Shown piece after piece: positions 21,355 to 32,099 of a stretch of 64,000 nucleotides of DNA. The DNA is taken from the NCBI RefSeq assembly GCF_002865645.1, contig NW_020194628.1, positions 2,232,001 through 2,296,000 of the forward strand, in the 5' to 3' direction. Made by a program: the position numbers and the translations under genes. A model generated the notes under the pieces. It was given only the letters and a program-made list of their open reading frames with translations, did not search any database and was not told the origin of the DNA. This DNA comes from Hyaloscypha bicolor E (lineage: Eukaryota > Ascomycota > Leotiomycetes > Helotiales > Hyaloscyphaceae). Within the stretch, counting starts at the first letter, position 1. Each line of letters opens with the position of its first letter.

Positions 21355-24300
21355 TGTGGCGGCGGGGATGTCGGTATTGGTACGTTGAGTGGTCTTTGGT
21401 GTTGGTTTTTCTGATGATCTGTGGGGATGATGGTCCGCAGCTTCTGGTTGAATGGATGTTCTCTGTTGATAATTCTCAGTTTATCTGAGTGTTGTGTTCT
21501 GTGTGCGCTTGAGGGCCTCTTCTTTAAGATCCAAACGATTGGTGTCAGTCTCCGAAATCAGGGACGAATACTAGTCGCACTTCTGGTCCGAGTCGATGAA
21601 CTAGAGACATGGAGACGACATATATAAAAAATGTCGCAGTGTTTTATGGTGAGGGAGGGGGTAGTGTACTGATCGGGAGGCACGAAGGCGAAGTATATCT
21701 CGATGCGGGCAATCTGAGTAGTGCAAGGCTGCGTCGAGGGGCTTGAGAGCTGACTGCAATATGCTCTCAACAAATGAAGTGATTTGCGATGATGATAGGG
21801 AGGAAGAAGAGGGGGTGTGAATGGTGGGAACTGGATACTTATAACTCCTGCCACTGGGTCGAGATGTCAGTCATCCGGCATCTAGGCAGACAGGCAAGAC
21901 AGGCGGACCAGTCAGGCAGGCAGTCACCCCGTCTGTGAGCAAGAAGAGTTGGGGGCCTCAGTTGCGGCCGGGCAGGGGTCAGAGACTCAGAGGCAGCCAC
22001 TGGGGGCTTGGTGGGAAGCGGTGGATGGGCCAGGAATGGCTGGAAAGAGTGCCAGAGTAAAAAGGGGGCGGTCAGCCAGGGCCACTCACAGCCCGCAGCG
22101 GCGAGGCTGAGTCCTCAAACCCGGCTTGGCCCTCCCCTGACCGGCTGGAGGAGGAAGGGGGGGTCAGGGGGGATGCACAGAAGCGAAGTGTGTCTGGTGC
22201 CGGTGCACACCCACTCGAGGATCGAGAATCGAGGATTCGAGGATGATGGTAAATCGGTCGCCGTCCGATGCGATGCTCGATGTGATGGCGGCATGACTTC
22301 TTGAATCTTGGGGGAGGGGACCCAGGGGGACCCGGGGGCGGCGCAACCCACACAAACGACGTACGTGGGTTTTTGGACACTTGACCAAATGAGCACACCC
22401 ACAAATAGCACCAACCGCAAGCTCGCAAGCTGCCAACCTCCCAAGCTCCCTGCTCAACTTGACCGGACGGGTCGGCGCGAAGTGTTACCATGTAAATTTA
22501 CTCCGTCCTGTAACCTTACTGTGCCATTCTGGTGCGGTGCTTCAGAGGCGGTCCCAGAGACCCAGACTCCCCATCCGACCCATACTCGACCTGGCCGGTG
22601 CGGCTGCCCATCCCTGTTTCAGTGATTATTGGGAGTGGAGGAGCAATTGGGTTGTGCGGTTGTGCGGTTGTGTGCCCCAGTAACTCCTGCATTCTAGCAG
22701 GTGTGTCGAATCCTTCGAAGCGCCTTTCTTCAGCCCTTCCGGACGACAAGCTCGTTTCTGTTGCTGGCCATGCGTGAATGCGAGGGGAGCGGACGCTGCA
22801 CGGTTCAGTGCGGTATCATGACGATGCTGTGCAGCCCGTGGGTTGTTTGGGGGCAGCCCTCAGTGGCTATGCATCTGCACCCCTCGAGGCTCGAGGCGAG
22901 GAGGGCTGAGGCTGTGCGAGTTGAAACTTCACGATGCACCCCTTCAGTGGAGCCATCTTCGTGCTGGGACCAAACAACAAGCTTCACCGCCGCCACACCG
23001 TTCACGCCAGAGCCCGACTGCAGAGATGCTCCCAGGGTCATGCTGCGCGCATCATTGACGATCCAGACGGCTTCGTCGAGTTCGCAGAAGCTTGCATGCA
23101 GCCCACGATCTGGTGATCCAGGCGATTCGTCGCGATTCGTGATGTCCGCAACCTAATGCTTCCACGCAGGTACGAGCCCCAACCCGGGTACGGGCACAGA
23201 GGGAAGGATCCCGTACGGTATCAGATGGAGATGCGGAGAGCGCCTTTGCCATCGGCAAGCCGATACAGTACTGTACTCCGTACAGTGTACAGTAATCTTC
23301 GTCGGCGGCCCATTGCGTGCTTGTGCTTGCGACGCGTCGACCACAACCCTCCCTCTCGGTGAGCCAAACCAGAATTCGGTCTGCGAGCCCCCTGGAGAGT
23401 CCTGAAAGTCTGCCTTGAATGCTCGATGACTCGACGAATTGTTTCATTCCTGAAGCACCTGGTACATCACGGCCCGGGCCTGGGATTGGATGGCAGCGGG
23501 GTGTGCAAGTTTGCAGCGGGCGGGCTGGACTTTGGTTTTCTCCCCAGTCAGCCTGACAAGGCGCTCTCGCATTTTCTTTCCTCCCGTCCTCCCTTGACCA
23601 TGTCCATGTCCATGTCCATGTCCATGGCATCCATGCCCATTCATGCCCATCCATGTCCTCGCTCTCACCAGCCACAATCAACCCAGAGCGCTGCCGGATA
23701 TGTCCGATGCTCTCCAGAGTCCAAACCGCTTTCTTCATCTCCGGAGCATTCTCGAAGGCGCATTCCTTCCATCTGCCTTCAGTTCGATGAACTTACCGCT
23801 TAGTGCTCACTCTAGAACGCCTTGAGGAGTCGTCGAGCCAATTCCAGAACTGATGATGTCACTAACCTCTGCTATGGTTCGAGTTTACAGTAATAGGATT
23901 CATCCAGGACTCTGGTTCTCCGTCGTCAATTGAGTGCAAACTTAGTATACTTCCGCTTCAAGGACGCATGGTGCTGGTTTTGAATGTAGTGTTTGTTCAG
24001 ACGCACTGCCAAGGTTGGTGTTTTCAATCATGAAATAGAAGCTCCTGTAGGTCTGGCTTCAGACCTTGCACTGTGCAAGCAAGGCCTCTGGGTCTTCTTT
24101 CTTTCTCTACTTCGTACTCGCACCCCTTTTCCGGTGACTGAGCGACGCCGAAGCTCGGCTCAGGTTCAACCCCACCAACATCCCCACACCCGAGCGAGAC
24201 CCGATGACGACCCCACTATTTCGTTGTACAGATACTACAGAATGACTTCAACTTAACATAGAACTTTGGCGCAATCGAAGAGAGTTCGACAGAAGCAAAT
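21355..24300. other. 2.9-kb intergenic region without a supported gene
   Basis: GC-rich, with several overlapping open frames on both strands (the longest is about 228 codons, minus, 23052-23738) that owe their length to composition. It contains the catgtc-type microsatellite at 23597-23627 and a cluster of short palindromes near 23263-23293 (acagtactgt, tgtac...gtaca). It presumably holds promoters for the flanking divergent genes. Confidence 0.4.
23597..23627. repeat. (CCATGT)n microsatellite
   Basis: About four to five units of ccatgt followed by degenerate ccatgg/ccatgc units. Confidence 0.85.
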
Positions 24301-25050
24301 ATGTCCGAGAGAGCAGGAAGACGCCTGAGTATGTAAATTCTCTTCAATGAAAGAGACCTCGCTGACATATATGTCACAGAAAGGTCCGCGCTTTTGTATG
24401 CGTGCCATGAATTGACACATTCATCCCCAAGCTGATCCAACTCCAGTATCTGCGACATCCAAGAGAAGTTTCGCCCGGCAGTTTGGGAATACGAGAAAGT
24501 GTACGTTTGATATACTTCTCAAAGTGCCAAACTTGACTCATTCCATAGTATTCTCACCACGAAGAAGCTGATCAAGGCGGCCTCCATCCTTGACATCCCC
24601 ATATACGCCACGACACAAAACCGAGCACGCTTGGGAGAGACGTGTACAGAACTCAATATTCCCAATGCAGTCGAGCACGCCGATAAATCTGCCTTCTCGA
24701 TGTGGATTCCCCCCATCGCGCGCCATTTCTCTTCCGCTGCCCCGTCCGAGATCGCCATCGTTGGGATCGAGAGCCATATCTGCGTAACGCAAACAACTTT
24801 GGATTTACTGGCCAATGGACATAAGGTGTATATATTAGCAGACGGAGTAAGCAGTTGCAACAAGGAGGAGGTCCCAATTGCTCTGGCGCGACTGAGGGCT
24901 GCAGGTGCAGTGGTTACAACTAGTGAGAGCTTCCTCTACGAGTTGATTGGCGATGCTTCGATCCCAGAGTTTCGAGCCATTGCGGGGTTAGTAAAGGAGA
25001 GCAGCAAGGATACGAAGGAGGCGGTTAGCACTTTGTTGAGTAAGATGTAA
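24301..25050 (+). CDS. Isochorismatase-family cysteine hydrolase (4 exons, including a 16-nt micro-exon)
   Basis: Join 24301..24328, 24380..24395, 24447..24500 and 24549..25050, 199 aa. Introns are 51, 51 and 48 bp, each with a CTGAT/CTGAC branch site and standard ends. The 16-nt exon 2 is needed to give RRLKRSALFICDIQEKFRPAVWEYEKVILTTK-type continuity. The isochorismatase/nicotinamidase triad is visible as Asp18 (FICDIQ), Lys79 (ADKSAF) and Cys111 (SHICVTQT). Length and motifs match the cytosolic ISOC1/2-like group rather than secreted plant-cell effectors; no signal peptide is seen. Substrate is unknown. Confidence 0.9.
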
Positions 25051-25142
25051 GGCTTTACCGGCAAATATAGCAGCAGAGACGTAGTCTAGTTACGAGCTCT
25101 GTGTACAAGAGCGCTTAGATCTCAAAATGTGCGGTGAAAGCT

Positions 25143-25656
25143 CTATTTTGTTTCAGTCGCCAGAACCGCTGGTGAGTGAGGTCCAGGCTGCGGCAGGAAG
25201 ATCTTCTCTATTCCCGGCTCAACATCATCACCGTAAAGCCCTTCGCCCTCCGACATTCGATTTATCTTCACCGCACCTCTGGCAGCAGCCACCTCTCTCC
25301 TGACCCTAATATCTTCCTTAATAGATGCCAGTTCACTCTCCAACCATTTTCTCGTCTTGGCTTTTACCTTCTCTTGCTCTTTATGTATCTGCTCGTCCTT
25401 CTTCGCCTCTTCTTCTTGTTTGTTCTTTTCCGTTTCCGTAATCCTAGTCTTTTCTTCATCATCTAGCTTCTTCAACTCTTTTTCCAGCTTCTCTCGTCCT
25501 TGATTTAGTTCGATCCACTCGTCGTATTGTTCTCTGCCGCCGAAGCAGATGTCTGGATAACGGGGGAGTCAGCATCTTCTTATTTTAGAATACCTAAGGA
25601 GTACAGTTGAGCAAAATGAGTAGAACTAAACTCTTTGGGGTTTGTTGGGAGTGCAT
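25143..25656 (-). CDS. Small coiled-coil protein of unknown function, 153 aa (2 exons)
   Basis: Complement of join 25143..25552 and 25605..25656. The 52-bp intron (gtactc...tatccag, branch gctgac) joins a short N-terminal exon beginning MHSQQTPKS to YICFGGREQYDEWIELNQ. The centre is a strongly charged Lys/Glu coiled coil (about residues 35-100). The C-terminus is Gly/Pro-containing (LYGDDVEPGIEKIFLPQPGP). A shorter alternative 5' splice site 11 bp downstream would give a 41-bp intron, which is unusually small, so I prefer this model. Exon 1 is the least certain part. It starts only 42 bp beyond the stop of the DUF3431 gene on the same strand. Function is not recognised. Confidence 0.6.
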
Positions 25657-25697
25657 GAGATGGGGAGAGAGTATTTCAGAAATCGAGAACAAGGAAT

Positions 25698-26959
25698 TTA
25701 AGGAACTCCGTTGCTCTTACGGTAGAGCCGACAGTAGGCTTTATGCTCTATTGGGCAATCTATTGCTTTTTGGAGGAATAGGTGTTGCCACATGTGCTCC
25801 CAGGTACGGCCGCTTATGTTGTCTGGCAGATTTGTGTTTAGAAGCCAGTTGATGTGGCGTTTATATTGCTCTCGTGGTACCCCGCGGATCCTTTCTCGCG
25901 TTACTGCTATTTGGGAACAGCATGGTGTGGCGAGGATTTCGGGGACTTCGTAGACGTTGAAGTTTGCTCGGAAAGCCTGAAGGTTGTCAGCTTGGAAATC
26001 CCGAAGGAAGTTGGCTTGGGGATCTTGTAGCACGTGGAAACATTGGCAGCCGTTCCACGATAAACAAGCCATAGTTGTTCGCTTCATTTTAGATTCAAAG
26101 TGCCTGCAAGAATGATAAAGATTGCTGGATTTGCTAACCTCTTGCATTTCCTTCTGTTCTGGCGAGACCTCCGATTCCTCATTTACTCGCGTTGTGTTAA
26201 TTGTGCTCGCGCTACACCCATTGCCCCACGTGACTCTCATATTGAGAAATTGTCGTTGTTGCACCTCCCGTAGGTCAAGGCGATTTAGGGAGAAGATCAC
26301 TAGACTCCAAAAGGCCTAATCAGCAAAAATTGGAACTTGGAGTCGGGAGTGTGTTGTGGGCTGTCTAATGTCAACCACGCTGACAGGTAAAGTAGGGAGA
26401 GTGTTTCCAGAAACAGAGACTAACTATCTTGTTCAAGAAGTTCATCAACGTGCCACGACTGCTGGTGTGAGTGAATGAGTATTGAAATATCTGGGAGATT
26501 GTCATAAAAGTCGTAGAAATACTGATGATATATCATCGCCTCATGCCCCTTATTCTTCTGTGCATGATGAGGGGCGCTGATATTGTCGGCAATATAAGGT
26601 ATGACCACCAGTTCAGGGACTCTGAGGTGTTTAACCCAAGAATAGTCATCTTTTGACGTGGCCGCCACAACGAGGTTGACACTTGGTGGGCGTCCTTTCG
26701 GAATTCGGTATGTGCCCCCAGATTCCTTGATCAAATGTTGTTGAGTGACTGCGTTAGGGACGCCTCTAATGCGGCTCCTGTTATAGGTGAAAATGAGGAC
26801 AAGTATTGCGGAGGCACATGCAAAGACCATTCGCAATGCTCGCGGAAGGCTTGAGACTTGGCCTCCGAGGGAGCGCAAAGGTGTCATGTTGCACGATCGA
26901 GGTACCGTACAACGGAGAGGTCGAGTAGTGGTCTGAGTTTCTTGGGAGTCGTCCATCAT
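25698..26959 (-). CDS. DUF3431 family protein, putative type II membrane protein (3 exons)
   Basis: Complement of join 25698..25976, 26139..26299 and 26425..26959, 324 aa. A hydrophobic segment at about residues 43-60 (LRMVFACASAILVLIFTY) follows a short basic N-terminus, which suggests a signal anchor with the domain in the secretory lumen. The DUF3431 signature runs through NLVVAATSKDDYSWVKHL, KGHEAMIYHQYFYDFYDNLPD, HQQSWHVDELL, PCCSQIAVTRERIR and GRTWEHMWQHLF. Family members are fungal and loosely glycosyltransferase-like in context, and their activity is unproven. Intron 2 (162 bp) is a multiple of three with no in-frame stop, so a retained-intron isoform is possible. Family alignment (SPEQKEMQE|AFRANFNVYEVPEILATP) supports removal. 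Confidence 0.88.
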
Positions 26960-27786
26960 CCATCTGAAGATGGCAGGTTGATGCTACGAGAAAAGAAGCT
27001 AAGAAGCCAAAGAATGTGTGTTAGAGGAATGTTCATAATGGCACGAATGCCAGAAATGCCAGTGGTGCCGCAACCCGTGAGACAATTCCAGGAAGGACTT
27101 TGAAGTAACTCCCGAAACATTTGTGAAGAAATAGAGTTTATGGTGGTCCCGTCTTTGCTTATTGTTGGTTTAAATATCGGGCCTATCCCCCACCTTCTGA
27201 TCCGATCCGAATCAGACCTCAATATACTTCTCCCCTCCCTTTAAATAAAACGTAGCGTGACAAGGCTGGCACGGACGCACTAACGAGCCCAACCTCATAG
27301 ATCTGTGCGTACAGGGCATTTTAGTGATAACGAATATTTTAGAACTTTTAAATTTTGAGAATTAATTAATAGAACTATACTTTACCTATTTTAATTCTCA
27401 AAGCCCGGATCGTGGGCCGTAATTATTTGTTGCTGTCTTATAACAGTTAAGTGATTGTGAAGACTTTTGCTATTCGAGACCCTGAAGTAGTCTTCGCGTA
27501 GCCTGAAAATGCCCGGAAAATGCCCTGTGCGCACAGACCCATGGGGTTGGGTATCGTAACGTATACCGTACCCTAGCCGCTCTACGTTTTATATAAGGGG
27601 AGGGGGAGCGTTTAATCTCCTTGCTCATGAATCCCACAGTGTGCTCCCGTATTCTGCGTTGCAACAATTTGGAGTGGCTTGGATATGCAAGAACTCGCGA
27701 GACATTCAACCAAGGGAAAAAAGACCAGAGTATCGATCATATGCGCTATGAGTTTGTGACTTTTTGCTATGGCAGCTGAGGTTCAA
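26960..27786. other. Intergenic region with a local AT-rich patch
   Basis: The promoter of the DUF3431 gene and the 3' side of THI6. Between about 27,310 and 27,420 composition drops to AT-rich. Two 11-bp inverted arms (tttgagaatta at 27354-27364 and taattctcaaa at 27392-27402) bracket 27 bp, perhaps a decayed small element. No gene supported. Confidence 0.4.
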
Positions 27787-29460
27787 TTATGGACCCACCG
27801 CATCGACTCTGGCCCTCTCGAGCCACTTCCAATCACCCTGACTTGTTGACTCGTGTATATTGTACAATTCGTCAATCAAGGCAGGAACAAAGGTCCCTGG
27901 TCCCTTGACATCTTCCCGAGTAGCTGCAATCTCTGCTGCAATTTCGTAATGAAGCAAGCCTGCCAGAGCTGCAAGAAGTTTGTCCTCTCGACCCACCGCC
28001 AATGTCAAGGAGATTATTGTACCCAATACACATCCACTGCCCGTAATTCTTCCGAGTAGCTCATGGCCATTTGATACTGCAAATGTTCGCAAGCCATCAC
28101 TCACAAAATCTGTTGCTCCAGTCATCACCACAACATTTCGTTCCCGGGCGGCCAAATCCCTGACCAGGGCTGCCTTTTCCGTATCGTTCAGGGTGCTGGC
28201 ACCACTATCGACCCCTTTTTGTTGAACCACACTTCCAAAGACAGTTCTGATCTCTCCTTCGTTGCCTTTGATGACATCAAAGTAGCCTGCAGCCAGAAGA
28301 GTCTTGACAGCTAACCTCCGCACAGCTGTAGCACCGGCACCAACAGGATCGAATACAACTGGCGCGCCTTCCTGGTTGTATGCTTTCAACGCTTGAACAT
28401 AGTTCCGCAGCCCTTCAGCAGTCACTGTTCCCATATTTATCACGAGAGATCCGCCTAGCTTGCAAAGATCTGAGGCTTCTTCCCCATAGTTGGACATGAT
28501 CGGGGAGCCTCCAACAGCCAAGGCCACGTTTGCTGCAAAATTCTGAACCACCAAGTTGGTCATGTTATGTGAGAGTGGGTTCTTCTCAGTAACAACTTTG
28601 ATAATGGCAGGTACGAGCCCGACGAGGCTTCTAGGATCACCCTTCTTTGCTGTATTGGCCAACGAGGCTGCGGCAAATGGCGGTGGTGTTTTGATAAGGT
28701 TCATAATCTCCTCGGCTGCTCTTGCTGGATCTTTTGCTGCCATGATAGCACTAACGACGGCAACCCCATCCAACTTCTTCTTCGAATCCGAGGACTGGTA
28801 CAAGACACGCTGAACAGTGGACGCATTGATACCACCAATCGAGATGGTTCGAACATTCTTTCCATCTTCTGCTATGGCCCTCAAAATCTCTTTGGTTCCG
28901 GCGGTTCCAATGATATCCTTCGTGTTTGTTTTGCTGGATTGACCTTTAATTTACAACACCATATTGAAGGGGAAAGGATACCTCACGTTGCAGTTGCAAA
29001 CATCGTCCCAATACCCAGGTAATCGGCTCCACCCTTACAGGCCAGTTGTGCTTCCTCGACGGTGGACACTGTCACACCAATAATAGCATTATCCCCAAGC
29101 AACTTCCTCGCACTTGGCAGGTCTAGGGGTTGAAATCAGAAGATTGACCGGCGTGTTACAAATATCTCATCACGTACCAAGGTCATCTTGGCCAATATGG
29201 ACACCTTCACATTCAACAGCCAGAGCAACATCGACTCGGTCATTGATGAGAAGAGGAACATTGTGCTTCCGAGTCACAAGATGCAATTTGCGAGCAGTCG
29301 AGACAAGGAGTGCCGTGTCGCTGATTTTATCTCGGTATTGTACCAAAGTGACCCCGCCCTCTAGCGCGGCTTCGACCACTTCCACGAGATCTCGTTCTCC
29401 CAGGATAGCCGGGGTGGAATCGGTCACCAGGTAGAGGGAGTAGTCCACGGCAGGAGCCAT
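27787..29460 (-). CDS. THI6: Bifunctional thiamine-phosphate synthase / hydroxyethylthiazole kinase (3 exons)
   Basis: Complement of join 27787..28933, 28987..29122 and 29178..29460, 521 aa, close to yeast Thi6. The N-terminal half (residues 1 to about 220) is thiamine-phosphate pyrophosphorylase, which couples HMP-PP with thiazole phosphate: LYLVTD at the first strand, TLVQYRDK, LLINDRVDVAL, GVHIGQDDL, GIGTMFATATKTNTKD. The C-terminal half is hydroxyethylthiazole kinase of the ribokinase-like fold: NLVVQNFAANVALAVGGSPIMS, FDPVGAGATAVRR, and the anion-hole segment GRITGSGCVLGT. Introns are 53 and 55 bp with standard ends. The ATG (MAPAVDYSLYLVTDS) is chosen over an upstream CTG. No TPP riboswitch-like core was noticed in its introns or leader. 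Confidence 0.94.
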
Positions 29461-30463
29461 AGTGAGACTCCAGCAAGCCACAACGGGACCCGAACGGGGA
29501 CGGTCCCGAAGTCCCCCGTTCTAGTAGATGGACAGCCTTGCAAGTTCTACCTCCAGGGAAGTGTTCCAGGCATGAACTGAGTCACGTGGGAGGTAATGTC
29601 CCGTGATTGTTTCACCTCTACTGCTAATGCTGATGCTGATGCTGATGGTGGAGGACAATGCCCTGGGCAGTCACAGGCCAAGGGAATGTAAATGGAATTC
29701 ACAAAGACAGGTAAGGGAACAGTAATGTCTCATAGAGCCATAGAAGGAGAGGAAGAAAAAAAGAGTGACGTTCTAAGTGACTCTGCTGCAGCCAGCCGCT
29801 TTGGGGCTTAGCGTAGTCGGCAAACACGCAAAGATATTCCCGCCCAAAGTGGACCCGAAGTTCTTTCTTCCTTCTCCCCATCACATCGCCTCCATCCACA
29901 TCCACTCTGCTGTCATCAACTACTTGTCCACTTGTCCGCAAACAAGAACAAGAGTCTTCCACAACAAGACGCAACTCCTCTCCATAACAGCCTACCCTCC
30001 TCGTCGCAGGACCCAGCAAACTTCATCTTCAGAGCCGCTCCCATTTCCGCGCTCCTCCGAAACTGGCCAGTCGACCTCGACAGCCCCCTCGTGCCCAGGA
30101 AGCCCCCTTCCACAACTCCTTCAACAAAGCCATTAGCAAGTCAACGGATACATCTGCGTTATATGTATCTCACACCCAACGCAAACGACCTCGGACACCA
30201 GCCGCCTCTCGAGCTGCAACCATTTCGCATACCGCGGAAACCTTGTAGCCCCTACTTCAGTAGTAACGGCTAATACATCTCCTCCTCGTCGAATGTCGCG
30301 TTAGCAACCCCACGATTATCCATCTCCTTCGGTTCTCTCCTCGCTCCCTCTCACCACACTCCTCTGCATGTCATATGTCGCATCATCCGGTCGCGTAACG
30401 GTCAAAGTCGTGCCCTGATCCATACCAAAGTAATCCCAAAGTTATCCCCGAGCTACCGCAAAA
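29461..30463. promoter_or_regulatory. Divergent promoter region of THI6 and eIF5
   Basis: A 1.0-kb interval between two divergent start codons. It contains a short tgatgc repeat (about 29622-29648). The eIF5-proximal half has pyrimidine-rich DNA typical of strong fungal housekeeping promoters. The open frames here lack motifs and I leave them out. Confidence 0.5.
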
Positions 30464-31803
30464 ATGGCTACCATCAATATTCGCAGCGATGTGAAGGATC
30501 CTTTCTATCGCTACAAGATGGAGAGGCTCCAGTCCAAGATTGAAGGCAAGGGCAACGGTATCAAAACTGTCATTGTCAACCTCAGCAGCGTCGCCCAGTC
30601 CTTGGCACGCCCTGGAGCCTATGTAATCAAGTATTTCGGTTTCGAACTCGGTGCCCAGACCAACACGAACCCTGCCGACGACCGTTGGATTATCAACGGT
30701 GCCCATGAAGCTTCCAAGTTGCAAGACTACCTTGACGGGTTCATCAACAAGTTCGTTCTCTGCAAGAAATGCAAGAATCCCGAGACCGATGTAGTCATCA
30801 AGGACGGACGTATTCTCCTTGATTGTAAAGCCTGTGGTCAGCGTTCAGACGTGGACCTGCGCCTCAAACTTAGTGGCTTTATCCTCAAGAATCAGCCAAA
30901 GAAGGGCAAGAAGGACAAGTCTGAGAAGAAGGCTGCCCGGAAGGCTAAGCAAAATGGCAACGGCAACGCTGATGCAGAGGAGAATGGACATGACGATGGA
31001 AGCGAGAACAACTCCCAGAATGGGTCCAACGGTGATAACGGTGATGTGGGTAACGAGGCAAACAGCGACGACGAACTTACCCGACGCATCAAAGCCGGTG
31101 CCGATGAGCTCGACGAGCCTGTTGAGGTCAAAGACGATGAGTGGACTGTTGATATGTCTGCCGAAGCTGTGAAAGCTCGTCAGCAGCAGCTCCCGGATGA
31201 TCTTAAGCAGAAGCTTGTACTCGGTGGCGACGATGACGATGAGGATGGCGAAGGTGGTGGCAACTCTACCTACGACCAGCTCGGAAACTGGATCACCAGC
31301 GAAGCAGAGGAGAAAGGAAGTGTCGACAACGTCGATGATGTGGCAATCTACCTCAAGGCTAAGGAGCTCGGCATTGAGACCAAGCATCGAACTCTGCTCG
31401 TCTTGGTTCAGACAATCTTCGATGACAATATTGTCAAACAGGTTCCAAAGCGCGCTTCCATGCTCAAGAGCGTAAGTGGACAAAGTGAACGATCCCTTGA
31501 ATCGAACTAACAATTGCATAGATGATCACATCCGAGAAACATCAAAAGGCTCTCCTTGGAGGCATCGAGCGGTTTATTGGTCTCCGAGGTCAGAAGGACG
31601 CTGCATTCTACGACCAAACTTCGAAGATCCTTGCAATCCTGTACAACGAGGATATCCTTCCTGAAGATGTCATCACCAAATGGGGCACTAAGGCTAGCAA
31701 GAAGTACATTGACCTCGCAACTAGTAAGAAGGTTCGCAAGTCCGCCGAAACCTTCCTCACTTGGCTCGCCGAGGCTGAGAGTGACGACGAGGATTCAGAG
31801 TAA
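30464..31803 (+). CDS. TIF5: Eukaryotic translation initiation factor 5 (2 exons)
   Basis: Join 30464..31471 and 31522..31803, 429 aa. It is the GTPase-activating protein for eIF2 in the 43S/48S pre-initiation complex. The N-terminal GAP domain starts [32 protein letters not shown] and includes the catalytic Arg near residue 14-17. A C2-C2 zinc ribbon follows (CKKC...CKACG). A long acidic/Lys-rich linker leads to the C-terminal W2-type HEAT domain, which ends with the acidic/aromatic box ([16 protein letters not shown]) that binds eIF2-beta and eIF3. The 50-bp intron (gtaagt...gcatag, branch cgaactaac) is phase 0. The gene is probably essential. Confidence 0.96.
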
Positions 31804-32099
31804 CCTCTTGCCCTTGTGTGTTGCTCAGGTCTGGATAGCCAATTGGCAGGATGAAGTTCGGATACTCTAGGTTGCCAGTCTGCGCTGTCGGGTTTCTGGT
31901 ATCCTTTATTGTCATGGACCAGGCCGTTAGACCGAGTCATCGTTGATAGATTTGTTTTAAGTTTAATCGTCCCGCTGTGTTACTCAACTCCTTCTTTATG
32001 GGCATCTGAAAAGTTTTTGTGTTCGTTGTGCTAGTACAATCGAGGAATTCCTCTCGGACTTTTGGGCTCCAGTTCATTGTGCATATTGGTGACATGATG
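31804..32099. terminator. Convergent 3' region of eIF5 and TTI1
   Basis: A 296-bp interval between two convergent stop codons. It is moderately AT-rich and contains no open frame of note. Confidence 0.4.

Noticed and set aside
23052..23738. 228-codon minus-strand open frame
   Set aside because: Overlaps several frames on both strands, includes the CCATGT microsatellite read as a Trp/Thr repeat, and has no domain.
28934..29177. TPP riboswitch in THI6 introns
   Set aside because: Fungal TPP riboswitches are known in THI4- and NMT1/THI5-type genes. I could not see the conserved CUGAGA-type core in these short introns.
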